A stretch of DNA of 64,000 nucleotides from Clostridiaceae bacterium (GTDB lineage: Bacteria > Bacillota > Clostridia > DSM-8532), in NCBI GenBank assembly GCA_012521105.1, contig JAAYNA010000039.1, positions 1-64,000 on the forward strand, given 5' to 3'. Both the position numbers and the translations under genes were made by a program. Positions 46,610 to 55,596 of the stretch are shown here, in pieces. Under the pieces are notes generated by a model. It was given only the letters and a program-made list of their open reading frames with translations, was not told the origin of the DNA and did not search any database. The stretch's first letter is position 1. Each line of letters opens with the position of its first letter.

Positions 46610-49366
46610 CTAATATAACTTATTGTTCGTTTTTTTAACCATTTGTACAGTTTCTTCGGTCAAATTCGGAAGTAATACTCTTACTGTTGTTCCATACCCA
46701 ATTTTGCTTTCGATATCAAGACCGTAATTTATTCCAAAATATAACCTTATCCGTTCATGGACATTCAGCAGCCCAATACTTCTTCCTGCTTTAAGTCCTT
46801 TAAGCTGCTCCTTTATTTCTTTTAGCTTCTCTTCGGTTATACCCAGCCCATTATCACGAATAACAAAAACAAGCCTGTCTTCATTCATCTCACCTGTAAT
46901 TTCAATAATCCCTTCTTCTTCAGCCATTTCAAGCCCATGATAAATGGCATTCTCAACTATAGGTTGAAGTGTAAGTTTTAATATTTTTAAATCCATTACG
47001 CTGTCATCAATAACATAATTCACCTTGAATTTATTGGAAAAACGCATTTGCTGGATATCTATATATGTTCTGATATGCTCAATTTCCTCCCTTACACTAA
47101 CAAGTTTTTCTCCCTTTGAAACTCCTGTCTTGAAAAGTTTAATAAGAAGCTTAATCATTTGCTCTGCGTGTTTGTCCTTTGAATACACCATATACTGGGC
47201 GGTTTTCAGAGTATTGTATAAAAAATGAGGATTAATTTGTGCCTGCAGGAGGTTCAACTCATATTCCTTCATTTTAAGTTCTGCATCCTTTGCCCTGACC
47301 TCGGAAATGTACTTTTCTTCGATCAGTTGATTTAACCGATCCAACATTTCATTAAAGCTGTTTCCCAGTTCACTTATCTCATCCATGGTTCTGCTGTAAA
47401 AACGCACTCCAAGTTCTCCGGCTTTTACATGCCTTACAGTTTTGACCAGTTTTAATATATTTATTGAGAGAATTCTTGAAAATCCGTATGAGAAACCAAA
47501 GCTAAGCAATAACAACCCGAACAGCACAGCTATGCTGTAATAAAGGATCTGCCTGCTCTCATTAAAATTTTTTAACAGGAATATGAGTTTCCAACCGTTA
47601 TTTGCAAATTCCATAAACACGGCAAGATAATTTATCCCGTCACTGCTAAAAGAATCTCTTCCATTGCCTTTGGACAGGTCAATTTTCCCCTGTTTCAGCA
47701 AAGAATCCAGATTGCTTTCCATTCCGGTTTTCATCGTAACAAGGCCGGATGAATCAATAAGGCCTGCTTGCACATTACTGTATTGCAGAAAACTGTTCAG
47801 CATTGTCTGGATGTTATCGGCCTGGTAATCGATTAAAATATACCCAAGCAGTTTCCCTGCACCGGCATTGCTGGATACATCCCTAATCTGCATGCCTACT
47901 CTGAAACAACTTAAATTGAAATACATGTCAGGATAACTGCGCCACAACTGAGATCCAAAGTTTTCGCTGATATAATCAAGATCCTTTTTATTATCAGGCC
48001 GTGTGGTAAATGGATGTCCATATGTGGAAGAGCATATCAGCCGGTATGATGTGTCATAAACCGATATGTTCGCTATCTTCCGGCCAAGCAGGTTATTCGA
48101 AAGAATGACCTGGTTCAGTTCGTTTTGCATCTGTTCTCCTACATCAGGAGATGTCAGATCACGCATATATGACTGTATGGTCTGGTTAACCGTTGATATT
48201 TCAATAGCTGTGCTGTCGTAGTTGTGAAAAATGAAATCCAACTGCTTATACAGGCTTTCGGCACTGTATCCAAAAACCGAACCAATTTTGCTTTCCACAA
48301 TGTTTTTTGAGCATATGTACGAATTTCCGGTAATTAATATAACAGGGACAGTTACCATAATGGAGTAAAGAAGAAACATGGATTTTCTTAAACTGATTTT
48401 CCGCGATTTAAAGCTAATGGGTCTGTTTTCTATATCAGTATGGTTTAGCAGCTTAATCTGTTCTTCCATCTGCTTAACAGGAGCAACAAGTTTTCTTCCC
48501 GTAACAAACAGCAAAATCAATGACAGCAAGAAACAGGCAATTCCAATGTAAAAATTGTAAATCAGGTTTTCCAGAATGGTTTTGTATATCTTTTCAAAGG
48601 AGTATATGTTTGAAATGGTCCATCCCGTAAAATTCAGGCTGTCACTGTATATAAACCGATTATTTGAAAGCTTGTCATTTGTAATATCAACTAAAATGGC
48701 AGAATTCCCAATATTATCGGTAAGAATGATCTGATTTCCCGAAGAACTTAGATCCTGGGACAATTTCTGGCTTAAAACTGCAATAATACAAGCCTGCACT
48801 CTGCTTCCGTATGGTTCGAGAACAGGACATACAATAGCCATCCTTTCATAATCTCTTTCCTCATATTTATCAAGAAAAAACTGGCTGGTCGGGTTCTCCT
48901 GCGAATACTTCCTTATGCTGCTATAAAATTCGGACAACCGGTATTTTGCATATTCCTTCCCAACAGAATTGGCGGCACTGACGAAAACATTCGTATCTTC
49001 CTTAACAACAAGAAGAGCATCAATTTTATCATTATACAAAATCATATCCCTTAAGTAAGCTGTATAGTTCTGTTGCACACTTACAATCTGATTTGGGGAT
49101 AAACTGTCCGAATCGATTATAGTGTTGAAATAAGTACTCTTCATTGACAGATTAATAATATTTGCAATTTCTCCAAGATAAGTGTTGGTTTTCTCAGCAG
49201 CAGCGCTTGTAGCTATCCGATTGACATATTCAAACTGATTCAGTATAACCCTGTAACTTACAAAATGGCATGTGAAAGCAGTTATAACAACCGAAATAAC
49301 CGAAAGAACTGCTCCATATATAACAAGCCTTTTTTCAAACAAGCCTTTAAAACCGAACAATCTCAT
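46610..49366 (-). CDS. YesM-type histidine kinase with two sensor modules
   Basis: 918-aa sensor kinase, much longer than the usual 570-600 aa. Layout seen: TM helix (about 16-37), extracellular region, TM helix (about 270-290), a second TM helix (about 335-353), a second extracellular region of similar size, a fourth TM helix (about 625-645), HAMP-like linker, then the kinase with QINPHFLYNTL (phosphoryl His about residue 714), N box VENAIYHGLE and the DNGLGI and SIGLLNV nucleotide motifs. It partners the response regulator next to it and probably senses the sugar taken up by the following ABC genes. Confidence 0.85.
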   Translation of the reverse strand: MRLFGFKGLFEKRLVIYGAVLSVISVVITAFTCHFVSYRVILNQFEYVNRIATSAAAEKTNTYLGEIANIINLSMKSTYFNTIIDSDSLSPNQIVSVQQNYTAYLRDMILYNDKIDALLVVKEDTNVFVSAANSVGKEYAKYRLSEFYSSIRKYSQENPTSQFFLDKYEERDYERMAIVCPVLEPYGSRVQACIIAVLSQKLSQDLSSSGNQIILTDNIGNSAILVDITNDKLSNNRFIYSDSLNFTGWTISNIYSFEKIYKTILENLIYNFYIGIACFLLSLILLFVTGRKLVAPVKQMEEQIKLLNHTDIENRPISFKSRKISLRKSMFLLYSIMVTVPVILITGNSYICSKNIVESKIGSVFGYSAESLYKQLDFIFHNYDSTAIEISTVNQTIQSYMRDLTSPDVGEQMQNELNQVILSNNLLGRKIANISVYDTSYRLICSSTYGHPFTTRPDNKKDLDYISENFGSQLWRSYPDMYFNLSCFRVGMQIRDVSSNAGAGKLLGYILIDYQADNIQTMLNSFLQYSNVQAGLIDSSGLVTMKTGMESNLDSLLKQGKIDLSKGNGRDSFSSDGINYLAVFMEFANNGWKLIFLLKNFNESRQILYYSIAVLFGLLLLSFGFSYGFSRILSINILKLVKTVRHVKAGELGVRFYSRTMDEISELGNSFNEMLDRLNQLIEEKYISEVRAKDAELKMKEYELNLLQAQINPHFLYNTLKTAQYMVYSKDKHAEQMIKLLIKLFKTGVSKGEKLVSVREEIEHIRTYIDIQQMRFSNKFKVNYVIDDSVMDLKILKLTLQPIVENAIYHGLEMAEEEGIIEITGEMNEDRLVFVIRDNGLGITEEKLKEIKEQLKGLKAGRSIGLLNVHERIRLYFGINYGLDIESKIGYGTTVRVLLPNLTEETVQMVKKTNNKLY

Positions 49367-49387
49367 AAGGGCACCAACATTTAATTA

Positions 49388-51007
49388 TTAAACTTTATAC
49401 TTTTCACGATATTCCAGAGGCGTAAGCCCTGTCATGCTTTTAAACAGACTGCTGAAATAGCGCGGTTTCTCATAACCTATCATTTCGGATATTTCATACA
49501 CTTTGCTATCCAGATTGCTGACCAGTAATTTTTTTGCTTTTTCTATCCTGATTTCAGTTAATACTCGCTTAAAGGTTTTTCGTATTTCACTTTTAAACAG
49601 CCTTGAAAGGTATACCGGGTGCAAATTTACATGCGATGCAACGTCTTCAAGCAAAATCTGTTTTGAGTAGTTTGAATGAATATACTCCAAGGCTTCTACT
49701 ATTATTTTTTTGTTTTGTGCAAAGTTGTCGGACAATAAAACAACAACCTCATTAAAGAATAGTTCCAACTTCCGCATGGCACAGCCAATGGTATCACAAA
49801 AACCAACCGTTTTTATCAGGCAGGAGGATTTTAAAATCAACTCATCGTCGGAATTAACCCTCATTTTTCTAATCTCGTTCATGACCGTCAGAACCACTTT
49901 TGTGACAAATGCAGTTACTATGCTCATATCGGTAAGCTTGAAATCTATGAAACTTTTCCGGATAAACTCAAGATATTCTGCAATTTTTGTGGTGTTTCCC
50001 TCAAGTATATAGCTAAGTATTTTAGCAGCCACTTTTTCTTCATCGGGCAAATTAAAGCAATTACAGGTGCCTGATGTAATTTCGGCGCAGTCTATGATTT
50101 GACCTCCTCCGATATAAATCCTGTGAAGAAGAGCTTCCATAGCTTTGCGACAGGAATACTGCAACCCGGAAATATCGCTTCCGGGTAAACCAACAGCACA
50201 AGTAATGCTAATCTGGGGTTCTTCGCCATTATCATATACCTGAACCTCTGAGCAAAGATCGGTAAATATGGTTCCAAGTCTTTTTAATGCCTTTTGCTTT
50301 TCAATGTTCCATATTACATACACAGTTGAATCCGATACAAGGACATACCCCAGTTGCTTTAACTCTATCCGGGAAATCAGAAAGTTTTTGATGTGAAGAA
50401 TCAATTGAGTAATATATTCGGTTTCGTATAAATAATCCAAATATCTTTTCTCATCAAGTTCAAAAAGAGAAACAGTGCAGTTTTCATATGTAACAGGCAG
50501 ACGAGCTTTTTTTGCGATATCCCTGATTTGACTAATTGGAGTGGTTTCTTCTTTTATTAAATATTGTGCGAATAGTTCCCTTTGCCCCCATATATCTCTA
50601 TTCTCATAGAAAATTTCACTATCGAGGGTTTTCTTAAGATTTCTGAAGTACCTTTCAATTTCATCCTCGCCCTCGGATTTTAGGATATAACCATATACAC
50701 CGCAATCTATTCCTTTTCTGGCATAATCAAACTCATTAAAAGCGCTGAGCAGGATGATCTTTGTCATGGGATAACGATTTTTCACTTCCATGGCAAGATC
50801 CAAACCATTCAGGACAGGCATTCTGATATCGGTCAATATGACATCTACCTGCTCTTCCTGTAAGTATTCCAAGGCCTTCCGCCCATTATCAACAACTTTG
50901 ACAATGTTAAAGCCCAATGCATTCCAATCAATTATTTCAGGTAATACCCTCCTGAAGATTTCTTCATCTTCGACCAGAACTACTTTATACTCACATATTA
51001 CCCCCAT
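49388..51007 (-). CDS. YesN-type response regulator with AraC output
   Basis: 539-aa regulator. The receiver domain (1-120) has EDEE, phospho-acceptor Asp60 in LTDIRMP and a Lys in ILKSEGEDEIE. A long middle region is followed by the AraC/XylS DNA-binding domain (last 100 residues) with VASHVNLHPVYLSRLFKSE and EISEMIGYEKPRYFSSLFK. It is the first gene of the operon (RR-HK-permease-permease-binding protein), 21 bases before the kinase. Confidence 0.9.
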   Translation of the reverse strand: MGVICEYKVVLVEDEEIFRRVLPEIIDWNALGFNIVKVVDNGRKALEYLQEEQVDVILTDIRMPVLNGLDLAMEVKNRYPMTKIILLSAFNEFDYARKGIDCGVYGYILKSEGEDEIERYFRNLKKTLDSEIFYENRDIWGQRELFAQYLIKEETTPISQIRDIAKKARLPVTYENCTVSLFELDEKRYLDYLYETEYITQLILHIKNFLISRIELKQLGYVLVSDSTVYVIWNIEKQKALKRLGTIFTDLCSEVQVYDNGEEPQISITCAVGLPGSDISGLQYSCRKAMEALLHRIYIGGGQIIDCAEITSGTCNCFNLPDEEKVAAKILSYILEGNTTKIAEYLEFIRKSFIDFKLTDMSIVTAFVTKVVLTVMNEIRKMRVNSDDELILKSSCLIKTVGFCDTIGCAMRKLELFFNEVVVLLSDNFAQNKKIIVEALEYIHSNYSKQILLEDVASHVNLHPVYLSRLFKSEIRKTFKRVLTEIRIEKAKKLLVSNLDSKVYEISEMIGYEKPRYFSSLFKSMTGLTPLEYREKYKV

Positions 51008-51195
51008 AGCTCCGAAGTCGGTTCACTCTGCCAGGGAGTCAGGATAGGACTGAACTCCACCTAACCAAAGAAGTCAATAATTCTTTTTTCATTACTTTTG
51101 TTTCTATAAAGCCAGCATTTCAAAAAACATTGATAAATAAAAAAGTAGACATCTAAATAGATTATAGCATATCTACTCTTACTTTTTTACTTTTT

Positions 51196-51303
51196 TCAAT
51201 AGAGCAATGAATTTCTATCGAAAACAAATAACCCATCTTTCCTCATTTTAGCCAGTTCTCGGGATAAGGATGTGCGCTGAACCCCAATTCCTTCAGCAAG
51301 CGC
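51196..51303 (-). pseudogene. Crp/Fnr regulator C-terminal relic
   Basis: Minus-strand fragment of 35 codons plus stop, ALAEGIGVQRTSLSRELAKM then RKDGLFVFDRNS, the recognition-helix part of a Crp/Fnr-type HTH. The frame opens straight after a TAA, so the start and the sensor domain are missing. It lies between the CobW terminator and the response regulator start, in a 360-bp gap with no other gene. Confidence 0.75.
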
Positions 51304-51317
51304 TTAAACATGCAAAA

Positions 51318-51357
51318 ACAGGGATTTTGCCTAAGATTACACAAGCAAAACCCCTGT
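51318..51357 (-). terminator. Terminator after the cobW-like gene
   Basis: Minus strand ACAGGGGTTTTGC pairs with GCAAAATCCCTGT (one bulge), followed by TTTT. It ends the methyltransferase-cobW operon. Confidence 0.75.
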
Positions 51358-51370
51358 CCCTTTGAACAGC

Positions 51371-52288
51371 TTAGTTGTTAAGGCATTGGGCAATTTTCTT
51401 CCGGTTAAGCCTCCTGCCTATGATATTCAGCATTACCCAGCCCCCATCCAAAGTTTCAAATTGTCTGTCGCTTACGGTGCAATTTACGGCTATAGTGCCA
51501 TCCGGCGACTTTACAAAACCCTTGATGCGGGAAATTTCACCGTATTCTCCGCAGGATGTCAAATGTTCAATGCAACGCTGTATGCCCTCCATTGTATAAA
51601 CTTTGTCCGGGTATAATCTTGCACTTTGAAAAATCATAGTATGGTCTGTGTAGGTCCTGGTATGCATTCTACGTATAGGACCAAACTTCATCAGCTTTTC
51701 GAAATCCTCATACTTCAGCATGTGTGACCAAGTTGGAAAACATGGAATATCCTCTTCAATGCCTATATCTTTTACAATGTCCCTTACCTGTTTTTTTACT
51801 TTACTAATGTCAATCTCAGGAGGCATGTCCATCTTAGTCCATACAATGCATCCCATATCTGCCAGTTCAGAAGCCAAAACAGAGCGTTCTGACCCGTTAA
51901 GCTTATCAATGGAATGGGGATCAATAAGAGCTATGCACATTCCTGGTTGGCATTTCTCTTTAAGGTCGGGACTTGTTATAACGTCAAAAAAATCATCACA
52001 GTTAAAAATTCCCGAAGGCTCCACTATAATTCGATCATAATTTTCGGCTAACTCACTGATTATCTGGTGAAAACCTGTTTTCATTGTACAGCAGATGCAA
52101 CCGCCCGATATCTCAGTTACATTTCCAAACTCGCTTTGCAGTATGGCAGAGTCAACCCCTGGTGCCCCGAACTCATTTTCCACAACTGCAAAGCTTATAT
52201 TCTTCTGTTTAAGAAAACTGCCATATTTTTTAATAAAAGTGGTTTTCCCTGCACCTAGAAAGCCTGTTATAAGATCAATTTTTGTCAT
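51371..52288 (-). CDS. CobW/P47K-family GTP-binding metallochaperone
   Basis: 305-aa G3E GTPase. Walker A GFLGAGKTT (9-17), the metal-binding CICC motif (Cys64, Cys66, Cys67), ENEFG, and the G4-like TKMD are visible. Family members insert or insulate metals (cobalt or zinc). It overlaps the methyltransferase by four bases, so the two are coupled; a metal or corrinoid insertion role for the partner is the natural reading, but it is an inference. Confidence 0.88.
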   Translation of the reverse strand: MTKIDLITGFLGAGKTTFIKKYGSFLKQKNISFAVVENEFGAPGVDSAILQSEFGNVTEISGGCICCTMKTGFHQIISELAENYDRIIVEPSGIFNCDDFFDVITSPDLKEKCQPGMCIALIDPHSIDKLNGSERSVLASELADMGCIVWTKMDMPPEIDISKVKKQVRDIVKDIGIEEDIPCFPTWSHMLKYEDFEKLMKFGPIRRMHTRTYTDHTMIFQSARLYPDKVYTMEGIQRCIEHLTSCGEYGEISRIKGFVKSPDGTIAVNCTVSDRQFETLDGGWVMLNIIGRRLNRKKIAQCLNN

Positions 52289-53328
52289 TTATTATACTTC
52301 CCATAGGTTTTTGCTATTTCTATCATACGCCGGGCACGATCGAAGGAAGCATTTGCAGGATATTCACAACCGGTAGCCAGTATAAATCCGCCTCCCTTCG
52401 CCATGGCATCTATCTGCTCACGGCATTGCGCATCCCATTCCTCATCAGTACCTATTACAGCGTTTGCCGGTGTTACGCATCCTATAAGGGTAACAGTGTC
52501 ACCATATTTTTCTTTACATTCAGCGAAGTCCTTACAATCATCGGGTGGATATAAGAATGAGATTGCCGCCGGTTTCATGGTTTCTATCTGCACGTCAAAA
52601 TAAACATTTTTTCCACAATTGTGAACCATTGTAAGACAATTTTTCTGGCGGATAACATCTGCAATCTCTTTTACAAAGACACCCTCCATTTTGTACCATA
52701 ATTCCTTTGACATAATTGAACCTGAAGCAAAAAGTGTATCCAGCATAACTGCATCAACACCTGTGTCACACAGTGCGGCAACATAATCTTTCAGTGTTTC
52801 ATTAACTTCCTTCACAGCTGACAGTACAGCATCGGGATCATCATAAATATCCATGTACATATCCTGCTGACCACGAAGCATGGAAAGCACACCAAGGGGG
52901 CCAAACACAAATGCCACTATCGGCTTTTTGCCCTTTAGTTCAGCAACAATGCGACGACATACATCTATATGCATCATCATACGCTTAGATGTGCGATAGT
53001 CCACTTTCTTGATTTTTGCATAGTCTTCAATGTCCTTGATAACACAGTTGGAATAATCAGGACGGGCAGCCTCATTTTCAGGAAATACAATCTTCTGCCC
53101 CCATGCGTCACATTCTACCGATAAATCAATAAGTGTAACAACACAATCTATATCAAATTGCTCTGTGGATTTAATAAAAGCCTCAGCACAAATTTCTGCA
53201 TCGGTAGACCACTGCTTGTATGTGGCATTAACCAATTTTCTTGTTACACCACTCAAAATAGGATACACCGGCACTCTGTCAGCTTCTTTATGCGACAGCG
53301 CTGCCGCAACACGTTCATATGAATTCAT
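52285..53328 (-). CDS. MtaA/CmuA-type (uroporphyrinogen decarboxylase fold) methyltransferase
   Basis: 347-aa barrel protein of the uroporphyrinogen decarboxylase superfamily. HNCG in LTMVHNCGKN and the later Cys in ATGCEYPAN are the expected zinc ligands of corrinoid:coenzyme-M-type methyltransferases. The start RVAAALSHKEADRVPVYP is typical. It probably moves a methyl group to or from a corrinoid protein, but no corrinoid protein gene lies in the window, so the methyl donor is unknown. It uses AGAGGAG as ribosome site. Confidence 0.82.
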   Translation of the reverse strand: MNSYERVAAALSHKEADRVPVYPILSGVTRKLVNATYKQWSTDAEICAEAFIKSTEQFDIDCVVTLIDLSVECDAWGQKIVFPENEAARPDYSNCVIKDIEDYAKIKKVDYRTSKRMMMHIDVCRRIVAELKGKKPIVAFVFGPLGVLSMLRGQQDMYMDIYDDPDAVLSAVKEVNETLKDYVAALCDTGVDAVMLDTLFASGSIMSKELWYKMEGVFVKEIADVIRQKNCLTMVHNCGKNVYFDVQIETMKPAAISFLYPPDDCKDFAECKEKYGDTVTLIGCVTPANAVIGTDEEWDAQCREQIDAMAKGGGFILATGCEYPANASFDRARRMIEIAKTYGKYNK

Positions 53329-53538
53329 AGATACACTCCTCTTTTCAAATTAAGTTTTGAATAATCGAATAATTGCTTAACAACCCAAGTAAATCAAAAG
53401 TGCAATTCACTCTGTATACTAAAATTTTATAGGTATTATGAAAGAACCTCTTGTAAAATATTAATAATTTTAAGATAAAATTAACGAATTTTGACTACAG
53501 TACCCGGTTCTCTTTTTTTAGCAGGCATCATTTTATAT

Positions 53539-53567
53539 TTGACAAGGTGACCAGGCGGTCATATAAT
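53539..53567 (+). promoter_or_regulatory. TetR gene promoter with operator in the spacer
   Basis: TTGACA (53539-53544), 17-bp spacer, TATAAT (53562-53567). The first TetR operator is inside the spacer. Confidence 0.85.
53548..53561. promoter_or_regulatory. Operator 1, TGACCAGGCGGTCA
   Basis: Palindrome TGACC-N4-GGTCA filling the promoter spacer. A near-identical copy lies at 53580. Confidence 0.75.
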
Positions 53568-53579
53568 ATAAATATAAGA

Positions 53580-53593
53580 TGACCACCTGGTCA
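53580..53593. promoter_or_regulatory. Operator 2, TGACCACCTGGTCA
   Basis: Second TGACC-N4-GGTCA palindrome just downstream of the expected start site and 20 bases before the ribosome site. Together with operator 1 it would shut off its own gene. Confidence 0.75.
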
Positions 53594-53614
53594 CAAAATA
53601 AAAAGGAGAGTTTT

Positions 53615-54253
53615 ATGCCTAAAGAAACCTTCTTTAACCTGCAGGCTGATAAAAGAAATTTAATAATATCAGTAGCTATTTATGAATTTTCCAAAGCTGA
53701 CTATAATACAGCCAGTATCAATCAGATTTGCAAGAAGGCATGCATTGCCAAAGGAAGCTTCTATCAGTATTTTGCAGATAAACTGGATTTATACGTTTAT
53801 GTAATGACTTCAGCTATTGAAGAAAAAATCAAATTTTTCTCTTCTACTATAACAGAATTTCATAACTTAACACTACTTGAGCAATTTCGTTTTCTTTTTA
53901 AAAAAGGAATAGAATTTGCAAAAAAACACCCTAAATATGCTGCTTTAGGTGAACAATTCTCAAAGGAAAGTGATGAAACCGCTAAATCAGCGGTTATAAA
54001 GGAAGGGAACAAACAATCAGAAACGCTGTTTATGCAAATGATACACAATGCAAAAGCAAAAGGTGAAATAGACAATAAAGTTGATACCTTAGCATTAACC
54101 CTTTTGCTGCAATCATTAAACAGTGCCATTTACAAATATATGCAGGATAAGTTTGAAAGCATCAGTTATGAACATAATGAAAAAGACATAAACGCCTTTG
54201 TAGATTCACTCTTATATATAGTATTCAATGGAATAAAGATTAAAACTGATTAA
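53615..54253 (+). CDS. TetR family regulator
   Basis: 212-aa regulator with an N-terminal HTH (SINQICKKACIAKGSFYQYFADKLDLYVY, about 30-58) and a helical C-terminal ligand domain. ATG 53615 follows AAAGGAGAG. It faces two matching operators in its own promoter and is followed after about 20 bases by a membrane protein gene, likely its co-transcribed target. Confidence 0.9.
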   Translation: MPKETFFNLQADKRNLIISVAIYEFSKADYNTASINQICKKACIAKGSFYQYFADKLDLYVYVMTSAIEEKIKFFSSTITEFHNLTLLEQFRFLFKKGIEFAKKHPKYAALGEQFSKESDETAKSAVIKEGNKQSETLFMQMIHNAKAKGEIDNKVDTLALTLLLQSLNSAIYKYMQDKFESISYEHNEKDINAFVDSLLYIVFNGIKIKTD

Positions 54254-54272
54254 AATTTTAAGGAGGTCCACC

Positions 54273-54843
54273 ATGAAGAAAAAGGCAGATTTTATTATAG
54301 GGATGTTATTCGCTGTTGCTACAATAATTTTTATCATAATATTTCTAACTAACGATAGTTTTTTTAATTGGGCATTTGAAAAGACACCACAATATTTTAA
54401 GCTGGTATATCAGGCCTCTGTTTATAATACCAATGGTTGTATTTGCTTATAAGAAAAGTTTCACAGGTATATTCGCTTCAATATTTGCATTATTCACAAG
54501 CATGTTCTGGTTTCCTGTTCCGGCTAAAACCAGTCCGCAGGTTTTAGAATTCCTAGCTTTTGAAATGGATTATCTTAAAGGTACATGGACTACTCCCAAA
54601 ATAGTTATAAGTTTGGCAGTGCCCCTGTTTTTCTTTATGCTTCTTATGGCAGCATGGAAAAGAAACTGGAAATGGCTTATAGGTATTATCACAGGGGCAG
54701 CAGTTTTAAAATTTATATGGAGTATTGCATTCAGCGGTGAAGCAGGAATGTCTATTCTAAAACCTGCATTATTTGGCTTAATTGTCTGCATTGCTGTATT
54801 AGGTTATTTTTTCAGGAAGCACAAACAGCAACAAAAATCATAA
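54273..54843 (+). CDS. Multi-helix membrane protein, apparent frameshift
   Basis: About 189-residue protein with several membrane helices, second gene of the TetR operon. ATG 54273 has AGGAGG upstream and the frame reads MKKKADFIIGMLFAVATII to FFNWAFE; the continuing frame from 54376 reads RHHNILSWYIRPLFIIPMV. An A4 run at 54379-54382 joins them if it is A3, so one base is extra. Family unnamed to me; a similar protein often accompanies TetR-type regulators. A membrane role under TetR control suggests a stress or efflux function, not shown. Confidence 0.7.
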
Positions 54844-54855
54844 GGCAAATACCCG

Positions 54856-55596
54856 TCACAGTATCCATTTCCTCTTTATATTCCACTGGCAGAAATAGAA
54901 CAACAATACGCCAAATCCAATCAGTACGGTAAGGCTAAGCCATACATTCATATACCCGGTATGCATAATTGCACCATTTAGCATGTCCACTCCATATGTC
55001 AGAGGAAGGCAATATGAAACAGGACGTAAAAAAACCGGCAATTTTTCTATCGGGAGAAATAATCCAGATAAAAACAGCATAGGAAAACGAAAAAAGTTAG
55101 AATAGGTCTGAGCTTCAAAAACCTCTTTTGAAGAGACCGCTATTGCGAAGCCAAGCAGAGTGGAGGTCACTGCCATCAGTAATATGCTTATTATCGCAAC
55201 ACCCCAATTGATTCCCGATAGTTCAGTCAGAAAGGCTGCAAATAAGAGAGGCGAAAATGCTATACTTACTCCAAAAATGATTGCCCCGGAAATTTTGGCA
55301 AGCACCATTGTAGTCATACTGATAGGCGCTATCAATAAACGCTCAAAGGAACGGCCCCTTCGTTCAAAAGTTATCGTTACCGCCAGCATGGACGTTGTAC
55401 CAAACAGAATGCTCATACCCATCAATCCTGGCAAAAGCCCTCTGATACTATCAAGCCCCGCCTGGGGAGTACCGATCAATTGCATCAGCGTCCAAGAAAG
55501 AGGGAAAATGATTCCCCAGCTAATGTTCGGCGGTTTTAGATAATAATTTCTTATATCTTTCTTTAGAATATTCCAAAACGCTATCCAAGAATTCAT
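54856..55596 (-). CDS. ABC-2 type permease
   Basis: 246-aa membrane protein with six helices, the second gene of an ArsR-ATPase-permease operon. The pattern FLSGLFLPIEKLPVFLRPVSYCLPLTYGVDML is typical of ABC-2 permeases of drug or bacteriocin exporters. It overlaps its ATPase gene by four bases. Confidence 0.85.
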   Translation of the reverse strand: MNSWIAFWNILKKDIRNYYLKPPNISWGIIFPLSWTLMQLIGTPQAGLDSIRGLLPGLMGMSILFGTTSMLAVTITFERRGRSFERLLIAPISMTTMVLAKISGAIIFGVSIAFSPLLFAAFLTELSGINWGVAIISILLMAVTSTLLGFAIAVSSKEVFEAQTYSNFFRFPMLFLSGLFLPIEKLPVFLRPVSYCLPLTYGVDMLNGAIMHTGYMNVWLSLTVLIGFGVLLFYFCQWNIKRKWIL

